Positions 33,705 through 44,164 are shown, counted from the stretch's first letter. The stretch is 51,754 nt of DNA from Pseudolabrys sp. (GCA_030655215.1 JAURVZ010000038.1:1-51754); one strand, 5' to 3'. Made by a program: numbers and translations. The notes: generated by a model from the letters alone, not told the origin.

Positions 33705-33759
33705 AATGAACTCGTTAGGTCGCGTTGCACAATTGGCACACCGCGACTTTGCGCCGCGG

Positions 33760-35808
33760 CTACTGCACCCGGACCATGACGCTGTCGGCGGCGCCGCGGG
33801 CGTCCATCACTGTCAGCCGGACGAAGCCGGGACCGTTCGGCTGGAAGAAAAGACTGCGCCTTCCACCCGTTGCCGGTAACGGGACACCGTTTATCATCAC
33901 AGTCAGCGGTGCGGTGCCGCCCGCGATCTTCAAGGCCACCGGATCGGCCGGCCGGCCCTCCGCCAGTTCGAGCCGGGCGCCGTCCGGCGGGAACATGATG
34001 CGCGGCGGTTCGGTGGCAAGACCATCGGGCGCGCCGAAGCGCTGGAGCGGCGGCGGCAGCTTCGATGAGGCCGCAAAGACCGCCCCTTTGGGCGCCTGCG
34101 CCAAGGGCACCGGCGTATGGCCGGAGCGGGCAAAGGCGTCGAACAGGATCGGCGCGGCGCTGGCGCGGCCGACAAGGCCGGGCACCGGCGAGCCATCGGG
34201 CCGTCCGACCCAGACACCGACCGTCATGCGGCCGTCGAAGCCGACCGCCCAGGCATCGCGATAGCCGTAGGAGGTGCCGGTCTTGAAAGCGACGCGGCCA
34301 TGTGGCGCATTGTCCGGCGGTGGCGCGCCCATCAGGGCGTTGCCGATGTACCAGGCGGCGACCGGGTCGAGCAGCCGGTGCTGATTGCTGGCAGGCTGTC
34401 CTTGCTTCTCGATCAAGGTCTGCGCCTCGCCGCCGCGCGCCAGCCCGGCATACAGCATGGTCAAATCATTCAGCGTGATGCCGACACCGCCGAGACCCAT
34501 GGCCAGGCCGGGCGCCTCGCCCTTCGGCAGCACCAGTCCGGCGCCAGCTTCGGTCAACCGCGCACTCAAACGATTGACGCCAACCTTGCTGAGCACGGCA
34601 ATGGCCGGAACGTTGAGCGACAATTGCAGCGCCTTGCGGATCGTCACCGTGCCCTGAAAGGTCAGGTCGAAATTTTCCGGCGTGTAACCGCCGTATCGCG
34701 CGGGCCGGTCCTCGATCAGCGTTTCCGGATGGATGAGGCCATCCTCAAAGCCCATGCCGTAGATAAACGGTTTCAAGGTCGAGCCGGGCGAGCGCAAAGC
34801 CTGCGTCATGTCGACCTGCCCGGCGCGGCGCTTGTCGAAGTAATCGGACGACGCTACACGCGCGCGCACTTCGCCGGTCGCATTGTCGACGGCGATCATC
34901 GCCACAGAAATCTCCGGACCGAGCGCAAGCGCGCGTTCGCGCGCCAGAGTCTCGAGCTTGCCCTGCAACGGCGCATCGAGCGTCAACTTGTGAATGCGCG
35001 TGTTCGGCTCAAGCGAAACGATGCGATCGGAGGAATGCGGCGCGAAAGTCGGCAGCGGCTTGCGCGCCTGCGGCACGACTTCGTCCTTGGCGCGGGCGAT
35101 CTCGTCGCGCGGCACGACGGCCTGCGCCACGGCGCGGTCGAGCACGCGGTCACGCGCCGCTTGCGCGCGCTCAGCGTGACGATCCGGTCGCCGCCACTCC
35201 GGCGATTGCGGCAGGGCTACCAGCAACGCCGCCTCGCCGAGCGACAGCCTTCGCGGCTCCTTGCCGAAATAAGCCAGCGACGCGGCACGGATGCCTTCGA
35301 GATTTCCTCCGTAAGGCGCCAGCGTCAGATAGAGCGCGAGAATCTCGCGCTTGCTCAATTTGTATTCGAGCTGAAGTGCGCGCGTCACTTGCCGCAACTT
35401 GGCGCCAAAGCTGCGGTGCTCGCGTGGCTCCAGCAGACGCGCGACCTGCATCGACAATGTGCTGCCGCCGGACACGATCTGCCGCTCGCTGATCAACTGA
35501 TAAGCGGCGCGGCCCATGGCGCGCGGATCGACGCCATGATGTGCGTAGAAGTGCTTGTCTTCATAAGCGAGCAGCAGTTTGAGGAAGCCCGGATCGACAT
35601 CGTCCACGGTCGCCGGCAAGCGCCAGCGTCCGTCCGGCGTTGCGTAGGCACGCAGCAACCTGCCCTCGCGGTCGAGCACTGTATGCGACGTCTCAAGCCC
35701 CACACCAAGCGGCGCCGGGCCCAGCGACCAGACCCATCCCGCGCAAGCGACGACGGCGCATAACGCCGCGCCGCCGACGCTTGCAAGGATGAGACGTGTT
35801 CGCGTCAT
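33760..35808 (-). CDS. pbpC: penicillin-binding protein 1C (bifunctional peptidoglycan synthase)
   Basis: The 682-residue protein is anchored by one N-terminal membrane helix (about 5-28). The GT51 glycosyltransferase domain has E83 in EDKHFYAHHGVD and GGSTLSMQ at 114-121. The transpeptidase domain shows S343-T-L-K346, S397-L-N399 and K509-T-G511. A C-terminal beta domain of about 90 residues (from about 590) is characteristic of PBP1C. All catalytic motifs are intact. The ATG at 35808 overlaps the stop of the alpha-2-macroglobulin gene by four bases, the same pairing as E. coli pbpC-yfhM but in reversed order. Confidence 0.94.
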   Translation of the reverse strand: MTRTRLILASVGGAALCAVVACAGWVWSLGPAPLGVGLETSHTVLDREGRLLRAYATPDGRWRLPATVDDVDPGFLKLLLAYEDKHFYAHHGVDPRAMGRAAYQLISERQIVSGGSTLSMQVARLLEPREHRSFGAKLRQVTRALQLEYKLSKREILALYLTLAPYGGNLEGIRAASLAYFGKEPRRLSLGEAALLVALPQSPEWRRPDRHAERAQAARDRVLDRAVAQAVVPRDEIARAKDEVVPQARKPLPTFAPHSSDRIVSLEPNTRIHKLTLDAPLQGKLETLARERALALGPEISVAMIAVDNATGEVRARVASSDYFDKRRAGQVDMTQALRSPGSTLKPFIYGMGFEDGLIHPETLIEDRPARYGGYTPENFDLTFQGTVTIRKALQLSLNVPAIAVLSKVGVNRLSARLTEAGAGLVLPKGEAPGLAMGLGGVGITLNDLTMLYAGLARGGEAQTLIEKQGQPASNQHRLLDPVAAWYIGNALMGAPPPDNAPHGRVAFKTGTSYGYRDAWAVGFDGRMTVGVWVGRPDGSPVPGLVGRASAAPILFDAFARSGHTPVPLAQAPKGAVFAASSKLPPPLQRFGAPDGLATEPPRIMFPPDGARLELAEGRPADPVALKIAGGTAPLTVMINGVPLPATGGRRSLFFQPNGPGFVRLTVMDARGAADSVMVRVQ

Positions 35809-38800
35809 TTCGGTGCGATCTCGATGGTGCCGGTCGCCGTGCGGCCAAAGCGGTCGGGCCGATACATGTCCTCGACCTTCGCCTGCGGCAGCGCATAGCG
35901 GCCGGGCGACACCGCCCGTACGACGTAGGCGACCGAGAACACAGGCGGTGAATCCGCTTTGCGCTCGAAGGCCGCGCTGAAGCGGTCATCGCGGAATTCG
36001 GAGTTCACCGGCGGCACAGCGTCGGTAATCCACGGCAGCGTGCCGGTCTCGCCCGACGACACCAGCTTCGGATTATCGATCTCGAACCCGGCGGGGAGAT
36101 AATCGGCAACGATGATGCGGCCGAACTCAGGCTTCGGCTCGGTCATCTTCAGCACGACGACGAAGCGGTCGTTCTGCCTCGCCTTCGTCGCATCGGCCGC
36201 TTCACCACCGAGCGTGAAGAAGTTGCGCTCGATCTTGAAACCGCGTTCGGCCGCCGGCTCCGGCGTCAGGGGCGCGCCGGAGACCGACACGACCGTTTGC
36301 ACCGTGCCGGTGCCGCTGTTGGCAACCGTCATCGGCTGCGCCAATGCGTCGGCGGAGACGCTGCGATAGTAGGCGCCGGTGCGTGCCTCGCCACTGACCG
36401 ACAGCGAGATCGCATTGAGCTGCGCAGCAATCGACCGCGCCGCCAGCACCAGCCAGGCGCTTTCCTGTGTCGACGTGTAGGTCGACAGCCGCCGCGCGCT
36501 GTCGATGCGGCCGACGGCTTGCGTGATCGTTGCCTGCGGCGCTCGACCTTCCGAGGCCAAAGTCACGAGCGCCGCGGCATCGCGCAAGGCCGAGCCGAAA
36601 TCGGCGCGGCCGATGTCGAGCCTCGGCTGCGGTGCGATGGCGCTAAGCGCCGCGAGATACACCGTGTCGGCGCGCGCCTTGTCACCCAGCATCGACAAAG
36701 CCGCGGCGATCTGTGCCTTGGCAATCGGCGTTGCCAGATCGTTCAACTTGGTATCAGCGATGTATCGCAAGTCGCCGACCGGCGCTGCGCCGTTGCGCGC
36801 CAGCACATAGAGCGCGTAGCTCAGCTCGCGGCCGCCATCCTTGTTCGGCTCCGGCGCTGTGGCGACGTAGTTGCGCAAGCGGTCGATGGCCAAGGTGAAA
36901 GCCGTTGCCGGCACTTCAAACTTCTTCTCCTTCGCCCGCGTCAGGAAGTCGGTGACATAAGCGTCGAGCCACGGATCGTCGCCGCCAACCGACCACAGGC
37001 CGAACGAGCCATTGCTGCCCTGCCGCGCGGTCAGGCGTGCAATGGCGTCCTTGATGCGCGTGTCGGTTTCGCCATCGGGTGCAAGCCGCGCCTGCGCCGC
37101 AATGTCGTTGACGTAGAGCATCGCCATCGCCCGGCTGGTGATCTGCTCCGAACAGGCGAAGGGATAGCGATCCAGTTCATTGAACAAGGTCGCGACATCG
37201 AGCGAGGTCGACAGGCCAACCGAGACGCCGACGCGGCCGGTGCCCGGCACCAGATCGGCGAACAGGTCGCGCGATACGGTCAGTGTTTCGCCGGCCGCCA
37301 GCGCGCGGACGGTGCGGCGTGTCAGCAATTGCGTGGCCGGGCGGACATCGAGCGCATAGCCGCGCGCCTGGGTGAAGCCGTTCGGGCCGGCGACATTGAT
37401 GGTCACCGTGCCGACGCCGGAGCCTTGCGCCGTCACCGGTACCGAGAGGCGGCCGCGCTGCTTGGCGGCCAGCGTCAGTCGCTGCGGCCCCTCGCCGTCG
37501 CGCTTGACCGTGCCGTCAGTGGCCACCGTGACATTGTAATCGCCGGCCGCGCCTTCGACATTGTCGAGCTCAAGCTGCACGGCGCCGCTGTCGCCGGTGC
37601 GCAGGAAACGCGGCAGTGTCGCGGTCAGCACGACGCTGTCGCGGACAATGACGTCGCCGGAGGCCTTGCCGACCTTGTCGCCGCTCCAGGCCACCGCCAT
37701 GACGCGGACGCTGCCGGCAAACGTGGGAATGTCAAAGGAGACATTGGCCGTGCCGTCGGCGCCGACCGTGACGATGCCGGAATAGAGCGACAAAGGCGCC
37801 TGCGATGGCGGCGAGCCGGACAGTTCGCCGCCGCCAATGTCGCCGCCGGAGCGGATCGCGCCGCGCGCGCCCTGCATGCCGTCGATCAGTTGTCCGTACA
37901 GATCGCGGACTTCGGCGGTCAGGCGGCGCTGGCCGAGGTAATAATCGTCCGGCGCCGGCGGCTTGTAATTGGTGAGGTTGAGGATGCCGACATCGACGGC
38001 GGCCACCACCACGCGGGCTTCCTCGCCGGCCTTGAGGCCATTCAGCTTGACCGGGATGGTGAGCGTGCTGTCCGGCTTGATCATCGCCGGCAGTTTCATG
38101 TCGAGCGCCAAAGTGCGCGCGGCGCGGTCGATGGAGAACCACTGTACGCCTATGGCCCGGCCCGGCATGCGTTGCGCGGGGGCATCGAGCGGACGGCGGA
38201 GCGTGGCGACCAGATAGGCGCCGGTGCCCCAATCCTGGCCGATTGGCAGCGTGATCTTGGCGGTGCCGGCGGTGACGTCTTGGGACTGGCTGGCCACCAG
38301 GCGGTCGGTGAACACATTGAGGGTCAGCCGCCCGGCGGTCGGCGCCGTCACTGCAACATTGATTGCATCGCTTGATTGATAGCTTTGCTTGTCGAGCGCG
38401 ACCTCCAAAAGGTCCGGCGTATCGCTGCTCGACTCAGCATAGAAGCCGGCATCGAAGGCCAAAGTCGTCACCGCGCCGTTCGCGGCCGGGTCAGTGATTT
38501 CAAGGCGATAGCGCCCCCACCTCACAGGCAGGCTGAGCTTTGCCGGCTTGCCTGCAGTGGCATCGACGGTGCCGTTCGATACGCGTTCGGTGCGTTTGAC
38601 CGGTTCGTAATTCCACTGCCCGCTCTGGCGATACCATTGATAGGTCGTCTCAACGCGCAGCAATTCGTATTTCAAACCCTTGCGCTCGACAGTCGCGCCA
38701 TCGGGCGCGGCGAACACCACATCAAAGTCGGCATTGGCGCCATCGGCCAGCGACCGCCCTGAGAAGGCGGGCTTGACGCCAATCATTCCCGCCTCGGCGG

Positions 38801-41021
38801 CAACCGGCAGCGTCAGCTTGCGCTCGACAGCGCGGCCGCCGGATTCCGCCATGCTGACCGTGATCGTCGCCTCGAGCGGGCGCGATGTTTCCGGCACACT
38901 CTCCAGCGCCACCGGCAACGTCGCCTTGCCATTGGCATCGGTCGGCGGCACGTCGCTCAGTTCCTGACGCAGGGCGGTGACGGTGTCGTCGGCGAGGCCG
39001 AAGCTGTAGCCGGCAAAGCCGGGGCGCTCCTTGGCGGCGGTGATGGTGACAGCACCGCTCAGGTCGAGTGCGGACGCCGGGGCGCCATAGAGGAAGCGGC
39101 CATCGACGCTCAGCTGCACCTCGCCACTGCGCGGCAAAATCTTGGCCGCCGTGGTCAGATCGAACTCGACGCGATCCGGCACATAGTCTTCGACCATGAA
39201 GGTGGTCTCGCCGACTGCCGGACGCTTAGGATCGGTGAAAGCGCGCACGCGCCAGGTGCCGGTCGCGGCCGTCGAGACAATCGGCACCACCAGCGAGCGG
39301 CCGCCGAAGCCCTGATCGGGCAGCACGACGCGGCGATAATCGACGCCATCCGGGCGCTCGACGACGAGCGTCACCGGCACGTTCAGCGCCGCAATGCCAC
39401 GGGCATCGCGCAGCAGCGCCGTAATGGCGACGGTCTCGCCGGTGCGATAGACGCCGCGCTCAGTATAGACAAAGGCGTCATAGCCGGCCGGAGTCGCACG
39501 CCCGGCAACGCCGCGATCGGACAGATCAAAGCCCGGCGATTTCAGACTGAGGAAGGCGTAGTCAGCTTTGCCGCTAGCAATCACGGCGGCGGGCGATTGA
39601 CCGCCCTCGCCGCGCGTCAGACCGACATCGAAATGAACGCGGCCATTGGCATCGCTCGGCTTGACCGCCAGCACCTCATTGTTGCGCGCGACCAGCTTGA
39701 CCTCGGTGCCGGCCATAGGCTGGGCACTGGCCAGCGAATGCACGAAAACGTCAATGCCGTCCTGCGCCGAATAGGCTGTCAGACCGAAATCGGAGACGAT
39801 AAACCATTGCGTCGCCAGCGACTCGTAGTCATTGCTGGCAACCGCATCCTTCGGCGCCGCCGTCATGGCATAGACGCCGGGCTGCAGGTCGGTGAGCGCC
39901 TCGGCGACCGGGAAAGCGGTAATGACCTCGGTATTGAGCTTCTGCTCGACGGCGAGTTCGCCGCTCCACACCTTGCTGCCGCGTTCAGCCGCAAGGTTCT
40001 CGGCCTCACTCTTGCTGAGATTTCGCTGGAAGTCATAGCCGAGCACGGTGTCGATCAGGTTGCGGTCGCCGACGCGATAGACCGCCAGATTGACCGCGCC
40101 GGTGTTGACGCTGAGCACCGGAATGCCGCGCTGGCCGGTGCGCGGCAGCACATAGGCCTTGCCGGAGAAGCGCGCGAACGGCTTGCGGTCGCGCACAAAG
40201 ATCGTGAACTCCGTGGTCTTGGCGAGCGTCTCGCGCACGGTCGATGGCAGACCGGCGCGCAGAGTGATCGCGTAGCGGTCGCCGTGCTTAAGACCTTCGA
40301 CGCAAAGCTGTTTGTCATTCGCTGACACCGCCGGGCGGTCCTGCCCGACCACGGCGACGAAGGGCGAGAAATCGGTCTTCTTGCCGGGTAGTTCTTCGGA
40401 GAACTGGAAACAGGCGCGCGGAGACACGGCGTCGCTATCCACCGTGTAGTCCAGCATGCGAAAACCATGCGTGGCGCGCAGCCGCTCATATTCGCCGCGG
40501 GTGTCGGCGGCTTCGCGGAGGTCGAGCGACAGCAGCAGCGTGTTCAGCGCCGGTCGGAACATGCGGCGGCTGGCCAAGGTATTGCCGAGCACGGCGAGGC
40601 TCTCGCCTTCCAGTGCCTTGTCGCTGGCGCGGGTATAGCCGATGTAAGCAGCCGTCGAGGCGCGGTCGAGCAGCAGCGCCTTCTCGCGATCATCGCGCGG
40701 CCGGATCTGCAATATGGCGCGCGACAGGCGCAGCCAGGACGCGGCGTCGGTCGGCGTCGACGTGACCAGTTGGCCGAGCACAGTCATGCCGGCGCGATAG
40801 TCGCGCTTCTGGAACGCGGCATCGGCATCCCTACGGAGCTGCGCGGCCGGCTTGGTCACCTCACCGGCATCGCTCTTGATCTGCGCTTCCAGCTTGATCG
40901 CCGCCTCATCCAGTTCCGGGTTCTGGTAGGCCTTGTCGGCGGCGAGCCCCGGCGCGGCGGCCAGCATCAGGAAGGCAGCAGCAAAGACGCCGGCAAGACC
41001 AGCGCGAACGGATGTGAGCAT
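35805..41021 (-). CDS. bacterial alpha-2-macroglobulin (periplasmic protease trap)
   Basis: A 1738-residue exported protein with a signal peptide cut after LAA near residue 28. It then has helical repeats (about 30-180), a row of macroglobulin beta domains, an Ala/Gly-rich bait-like region and an alpha-helical thioester domain. The thioester motif C1290-S-E-Q1293 lies in DRYPFACSEQITSRAMAML, so it is the trapping type rather than the thioester-less MagD type. No lipobox Cys follows the signal peptide, unlike E. coli YfhM, so it is probably soluble in the periplasm. The ATG at 41021 has a GGGAGG site ten bases upstream. Paired with pbpC, it is thought to guard the envelope from foreign proteases when the wall is breached. 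Confidence 0.93.
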   Translation of the reverse strand: MLTSVRAGLAGVFAAAFLMLAAAPGLAADKAYQNPELDEAAIKLEAQIKSDAGEVTKPAAQLRRDADAAFQKRDYRAGMTVLGQLVTSTPTDAASWLRLSRAILQIRPRDDREKALLLDRASTAAYIGYTRASDKALEGESLAVLGNTLASRRMFRPALNTLLLSLDLREAADTRGEYERLRATHGFRMLDYTVDSDAVSPRACFQFSEELPGKKTDFSPFVAVVGQDRPAVSANDKQLCVEGLKHGDRYAITLRAGLPSTVRETLAKTTEFTIFVRDRKPFARFSGKAYVLPRTGQRGIPVLSVNTGAVNLAVYRVGDRNLIDTVLGYDFQRNLSKSEAENLAAERGSKVWSGELAVEQKLNTEVITAFPVAEALTDLQPGVYAMTAAPKDAVASNDYESLATQWFIVSDFGLTAYSAQDGIDVFVHSLASAQPMAGTEVKLVARNNEVLAVKPSDANGRVHFDVGLTRGEGGQSPAAVIASGKADYAFLSLKSPGFDLSDRGVAGRATPAGYDAFVYTERGVYRTGETVAITALLRDARGIAALNVPVTLVVERPDGVDYRRVVLPDQGFGGRSLVVPIVSTAATGTWRVRAFTDPKRPAVGETTFMVEDYVPDRVEFDLTTAAKILPRSGEVQLSVDGRFLYGAPASALDLSGAVTITAAKERPGFAGYSFGLADDTVTALRQELSDVPPTDANGKATLPVALESVPETSRPLEATITVSMAESGGRAVERKLTLPVAAEAGMIGVKPAFSGRSLADGANADFDVVFAAPDGATVERKGLKYELLRVETTYQWYRQSGQWNYEPVKRTERVSNGTVDATAGKPAKLSLPVRWGRYRLEITDPAANGAVTTLAFDAGFYAESSSDTPDLLEVALDKQSYQSSDAINVAVTAPTAGRLTLNVFTDRLVASQSQDVTAGTAKITLPIGQDWGTGAYLVATLRRPLDAPAQRMPGRAIGVQWFSIDRAARTLALDMKLPAMIKPDSTLTIPVKLNGLKAGEEARVVVAAVDVGILNLTNYKPPAPDDYYLGQRRLTAEVRDLYGQLIDGMQGARGAIRSGGDIGGGELSGSPPSQAPLSLYSGIVTVGADGTANVSFDIPTFAGSVRVMAVAWSGDKVGKASGDVIVRDSVVLTATLPRFLRTGDSGAVQLELDNVEGAAGDYNVTVATDGTVKRDGEGPQRLTLAAKQRGRLSVPVTAQGSGVGTVTINVAGPNGFTQARGYALDVRPATQLLTRRTVRALAAGETLTVSRDLFADLVPGTGRVGVSVGLSTSLDVATLFNELDRYPFACSEQITSRAMAMLYVNDIAAQARLAPDGETDTRIKDAIARLTARQGSNGSFGLWSVGGDDPWLDAYVTDFLTRAKEKKFEVPATAFTLAIDRLRNYVATAPEPNKDGGRELSYALYVLARNGAAPVGDLRYIADTKLNDLATPIAKAQIAAALSMLGDKARADTVYLAALSAIAPQPRLDIGRADFGSALRDAAALVTLASEGRAPQATITQAVGRIDSARRLSTYTSTQESAWLVLAARSIAAQLNAISLSVSGEARTGAYYRSVSADALAQPMTVANSGTGTVQTVVSVSGAPLTPEPAAERGFKIERNFFTLGGEAADATKARQNDRFVVVLKMTEPKPEFGRIIVADYLPAGFEIDNPKLVSSGETGTLPWITDAVPPVNSEFRDDRFSAAFERKADSPPVFSVAYVVRAVSPGRYALPQAKVEDMYRPDRFGRTATGTIEIAPK

Positions 41022-41232
41022 GGAAAGAGACCCTCCCGGAATCGGCAGCGTGACTATCATTGCAGCGGCTGATGGTGTCGAGGCCGTGGCAAAGCGGGCG
41101 ACGCTGACAAATATCGCGGGAGCCTAGCGTAGCGTGGAGAACGCCACTGTGCTGGCGGTCACAGGCCTCCTTGCGTGATGAATTAACCGCAGAAAGCGGC
41201 ACTAAGACTTTATTTAATCTCGATAATTTCGG

Positions 41233-42552
41233 TTATCTCAAGAACTCAGGCGAGATCAGCATCGGCAGGAACAGCGACACTTTCGGCCACATGATCACCA
41301 GCGCCAGTACCATCAACATGGGGATCAGCATGAGGCTGGTGTCCTTGATGGCGTCGCGGATGCGTATGCCGGCGACCGAACAGGCGATCATCAGGCACAG
41401 CCCGTAAGGCGGTGTCACCAGACCGAAGGCCAGCGACACGATGCCGATCATGGCGAAGTGCACAGGGTCCATCTGCACCGCCTTGGACAGCGGCTCCAGG
41501 ATCGGCGCACAGATGATGATCGCCGGAATGGCGTCGAGGAAGCAGCCAACCACGAGAAAGACAAAGGCGATGAAGAAGCCGGTGGCGACGAAACCCATGC
41601 CCCAAGCGGAGACGCCAGCGAGAATGGCTTCCGGGATCTTGTAATAGGCCAGCAGCCAGCCGAAGGCGCTGGCCGTGCCGACGCAGAACAGCGCGATGCC
41701 GGCGAGCTTGGCCGTGTCGAGCAAGGCGGCATAGAGGCCACGCATGTCCATCTCGCGATAGACGAACAGCGACAGCACCCCGGCATAGAGCACAGCGATA
41801 CAGGCGGACTCGGTCGCCGTGAACCAGCCGAAGATCTTGCCGCCGATGATAATGCCCGGCGTCAGCAGCGCCGGCACCGCGACCCAGGTGGCGCAGACCA
41901 GCGCACGCCAGGTTTCCCGCGGATAGGTCGGGTAGCCCCTCGATTTGGCGTAAGCGTGCACGGTCGCCATTTGCGCGACGCCGATCAGCAGGCCGGGGAT
42001 GATGCCCGCCAGAAACAACGCGCCGATCGACACGGTAAGAATGCCGCCCCAGACGATCATCAGGATCGACGGCGGGATGATCACGGCCAGCACCGCCGAT
42101 ACGGCGGTAATGGCGACCGAGAAGGACAGGTCGTAGCCCTCCTTCGTCTGTGCATCGATGAAAATCTTGGACTGGCTCGCCGCGTCCGCGGTCGAGGAGC
42201 CGGAGATGCCGGCAAAGAAGATCGACAGCACGACGTTGATCTGCGCCAGCCCGCCGGGCCAATGCCCGACCATCGCCCGCGACAGTGTCAGCAGCCGGTC
42301 GGTCGTGCCGCCGATATTCATCAAATTGGCGGTCAGCAGGAAGAACGGCACCGCCAGCAGGATGAAGGAGTTGTAGGCGTTGAACGTCTCCTGCATCAGA
42401 TTCATCGTGTCGAGCCGCGGCTCGATCGCGAGGATCGGCAGGCACGCGAGCGCCAGCGCAAAGGCGATCGGCACGCGCAGGAACATGCAGCCGAAAAACG
42501 TGCCGAACAAAACCAGCGCCGCCATGCCTGGCGAAAGTAAGGACCCTGTCAC
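41233..42552 (-). CDS. dctM: TRAP transporter large permease, DctM type
   Basis: The 439-residue ion-coupled permease has about 12 membrane segments. Family marks include FGTFFGCMFLRVPIAFALAL near the start, NSFILLAVPFFLLTANLMNIGG, INVVLSIFFAGISGSSTADAAS and IPPSILMIVWGG. The GTG at 42552 overlaps the dctQ stop by four bases (GTGA); an ATG nine codons later is the alternative. Downstream on the minus strand a short CCGC/GCGG stem at about 41190-41202 followed by TTAATT may end the transcript; otherwise 41022-41232 is empty. Confidence 0.94.
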   Translation of the reverse strand: MTGSLLSPGMAALVLFGTFFGCMFLRVPIAFALALACLPILAIEPRLDTMNLMQETFNAYNSFILLAVPFFLLTANLMNIGGTTDRLLTLSRAMVGHWPGGLAQINVVLSIFFAGISGSSTADAASQSKIFIDAQTKEGYDLSFSVAITAVSAVLAVIIPPSILMIVWGGILTVSIGALFLAGIIPGLLIGVAQMATVHAYAKSRGYPTYPRETWRALVCATWVAVPALLTPGIIIGGKIFGWFTATESACIAVLYAGVLSLFVYREMDMRGLYAALLDTAKLAGIALFCVGTASAFGWLLAYYKIPEAILAGVSAWGMGFVATGFFIAFVFLVVGCFLDAIPAIIICAPILEPLSKAVQMDPVHFAMIGIVSLAFGLVTPPYGLCLMIACSVAGIRIRDAIKDTSLMLIPMLMVLALVIMWPKVSLFLPMLISPEFLR

Positions 42553-43064
42553 TTCTGTCTCCCGGCAATAATACGCAGGTCGTTGACAACCTGTTCGCCA
42601 AGAAACGCGATCCAGGAGAAGCCGGTGATCGGCCAGGCAATGTGGATGAGCCAAAGCGGCAAGTCGGCGAGTTCAGACGTCCGCTTCCAGGCAAACTTCG
42701 TGAATTCAATGCCGGCCCAGACGAAGACGCAGGCAATGGTCAGCACGCCGAGACGACCGAGCAGCCGCGCCACCGCCTCGCCCCTCGGCGGCATTTGCGG
42801 CCACAGGTCGACGTCAAAATGTGTCGACTCGCGCACACCGACCATCGCGCCGAGCATGATGGTCCAGATGAACATGAAGCGCGCCATTTCCTCGGTCCAG
42901 ATGTAGGACGGGATCAGGTCGGTGTAGCGCGAGAAAATCTGCAGCGAGACCGGGATAATCAAGAGGCCAACGGTGATGGCCATCGTCCAGGACAGCAGTT
43001 CGGCATAAGCCGCCGTCAGCCGGCGCCAGAGACCCGGCGGCGTTGTTTCGGTCAGATGTGTCAT
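42549..43064 (-). CDS. dctQ: TRAP transporter small permease, DctQ type
   Basis: A 171-residue protein with four hydrophobic segments and the DctQ features IFSRYTDLIPSYIWTEEMARFMFIWTIMLGAMVGVRESTHFDVDLWP. It joins DctM in the permease complex. I chose the ATG at 43064 because 20 extra codons upstream are Pro/His/Arg-rich and unlike the family. It follows dctP after 86 bases. Confidence 0.92.
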   Translation of the reverse strand: MTHLTETTPPGLWRRLTAAYAELLSWTMAITVGLLIIPVSLQIFSRYTDLIPSYIWTEEMARFMFIWTIMLGAMVGVRESTHFDVDLWPQMPPRGEAVARLLGRLGVLTIACVFVWAGIEFTKFAWKRTSELADLPLWLIHIAWPITGFSWIAFLGEQVVNDLRIIAGRQK

Positions 43065-43150
43065 CGGGAATTGCCTGAGGTGAGGACGATGGCGGCCGGG
43101 ATGAACTCCCGGCCGCTGTGTCAATTGTCAGTGCAAGCTGACAGCTCGGT

Positions 43151-44143
43151 TCACTTGACGTTGTTGATGTCGGCGAAGATCTTGTCGGCGCCGATTTCCT
43201 TGGCGTAAGTCGCCATCACCGGGTCGACCATCTTCTTCAGCGCGTCGCGGTCGGCGAAGGGAATGCGCTTCAGCTTGCCGGCCTTTTCCAGCGCCTCAAG
43301 CTTGGCGGCGTCTTCCGACGATTCCACCTCGCGGCCATAGACGCCCGCTTCCTTGCCAGCCTTGATGATCGCGTCCTGCAAGTCCTTCGGCAACGTCTTG
43401 AAGGTCTTGGCCGAGAAGCAGATCGGCCGGATGGTGATGGCGTGCTCTGTCATGGCCAGGTTCGGCGCCACTTCGTAGAACTTCATCGCTTCGACGCCGG
43501 CCGCTTCATTCTCGCCGGCGGCGATGACGTTGTTCTGGATGGCGTTGTAGACTTCGTTGTAAGCGATCACGGTTGGCGCCATGCCGGCCGCCTGGAAAGT
43601 CTTGCTCCAGATCGGCGCGCCTTGCACGCGCACCTTGAGAGCCTTGATCTCGGCCAGGTTCTTCACCGGCTTGTTGACGAAGATGTTGCGGGTGCCGCCG
43701 CCGGCATAACCGATCAGCATCACTTCGGCTTTCTCGTTGATCTCGTCGGCAACCGGCTTGAGCAGATCGGCGTCGAGCACCTTGTTCATGTGCGCGAGAT
43801 CGCGGAACAGGAACGGGGCATCGATGAACGGCGCGGCTTTGGAAAAAGTCGACATATGCGCAGGCGAGACGATGCCGTAATCGACCGCCTTGCCCTGCGC
43901 CATGTACTCGAAATACTGCTTCTCAAGGCCGAGCGACGAATTGCGGTGCAGGATGAAGTTGATCGGCTTGCCGTAATACTTCTTCACCAGCTCTTCAAAT
44001 TTCAGCAGCGACTTGTTGAAGGCATGGTCGTCGTTGAATTGAACGGCGCCATTGAGCGTGATGACTTGCTGGGCTTGAACGGGCTGCGCGGCGCTGGCGG
44101 CGAGAGACATGCAAAGCGCGGCTATGCCTGCGACGAATCGCAT
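43151..44143 (-). CDS. dctP: TRAP transporter substrate-binding protein, DctP type
   Basis: Periplasmic receptor of 330 residues. A signal peptide ends at VQA (about residue 24), then QQVITLNGAVQFNDDHAFNKSLLKFEELVKKYYG. The ligand-clamping Arg region KALKVRVQGAPIWSKTFQAAGMAPTVIAYNEVYNAIQNNVI (about 147-187) contains the conserved R-V-x-G motif whose Arg binds the substrate carboxylate, so the ligand is probably an organic acid. First gene of dctPQM with a GGGAGGA site. The LysR gene nearby on the other side of tRNA-Arg is not obviously its regulator. Confidence 0.93.
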   Translation of the reverse strand: MRFVAGIAALCMSLAASAAQPVQAQQVITLNGAVQFNDDHAFNKSLLKFEELVKKYYGKPINFILHRNSSLGLEKQYFEYMAQGKAVDYGIVSPAHMSTFSKAAPFIDAPFLFRDLAHMNKVLDADLLKPVADEINEKAEVMLIGYAGGGTRNIFVNKPVKNLAEIKALKVRVQGAPIWSKTFQAAGMAPTVIAYNEVYNAIQNNVIAAGENEAAGVEAMKFYEVAPNLAMTEHAITIRPICFSAKTFKTLPKDLQDAIIKAGKEAGVYGREVESSEDAAKLEALEKAGKLKRIPFADRDALKKMVDPVMATYAKEIGADKIFADINNVK

Positions 44144-44164
44144 TCGTAGATCCTCCCTTGTGCT

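Noticed and set aside
36297..38375. A 692-codon open frame opposite the alpha-2-macroglobulin gene
   Set aside because: Same shadow effect; the macroglobulin frame has clear domains and a thioester motif across this stretch.
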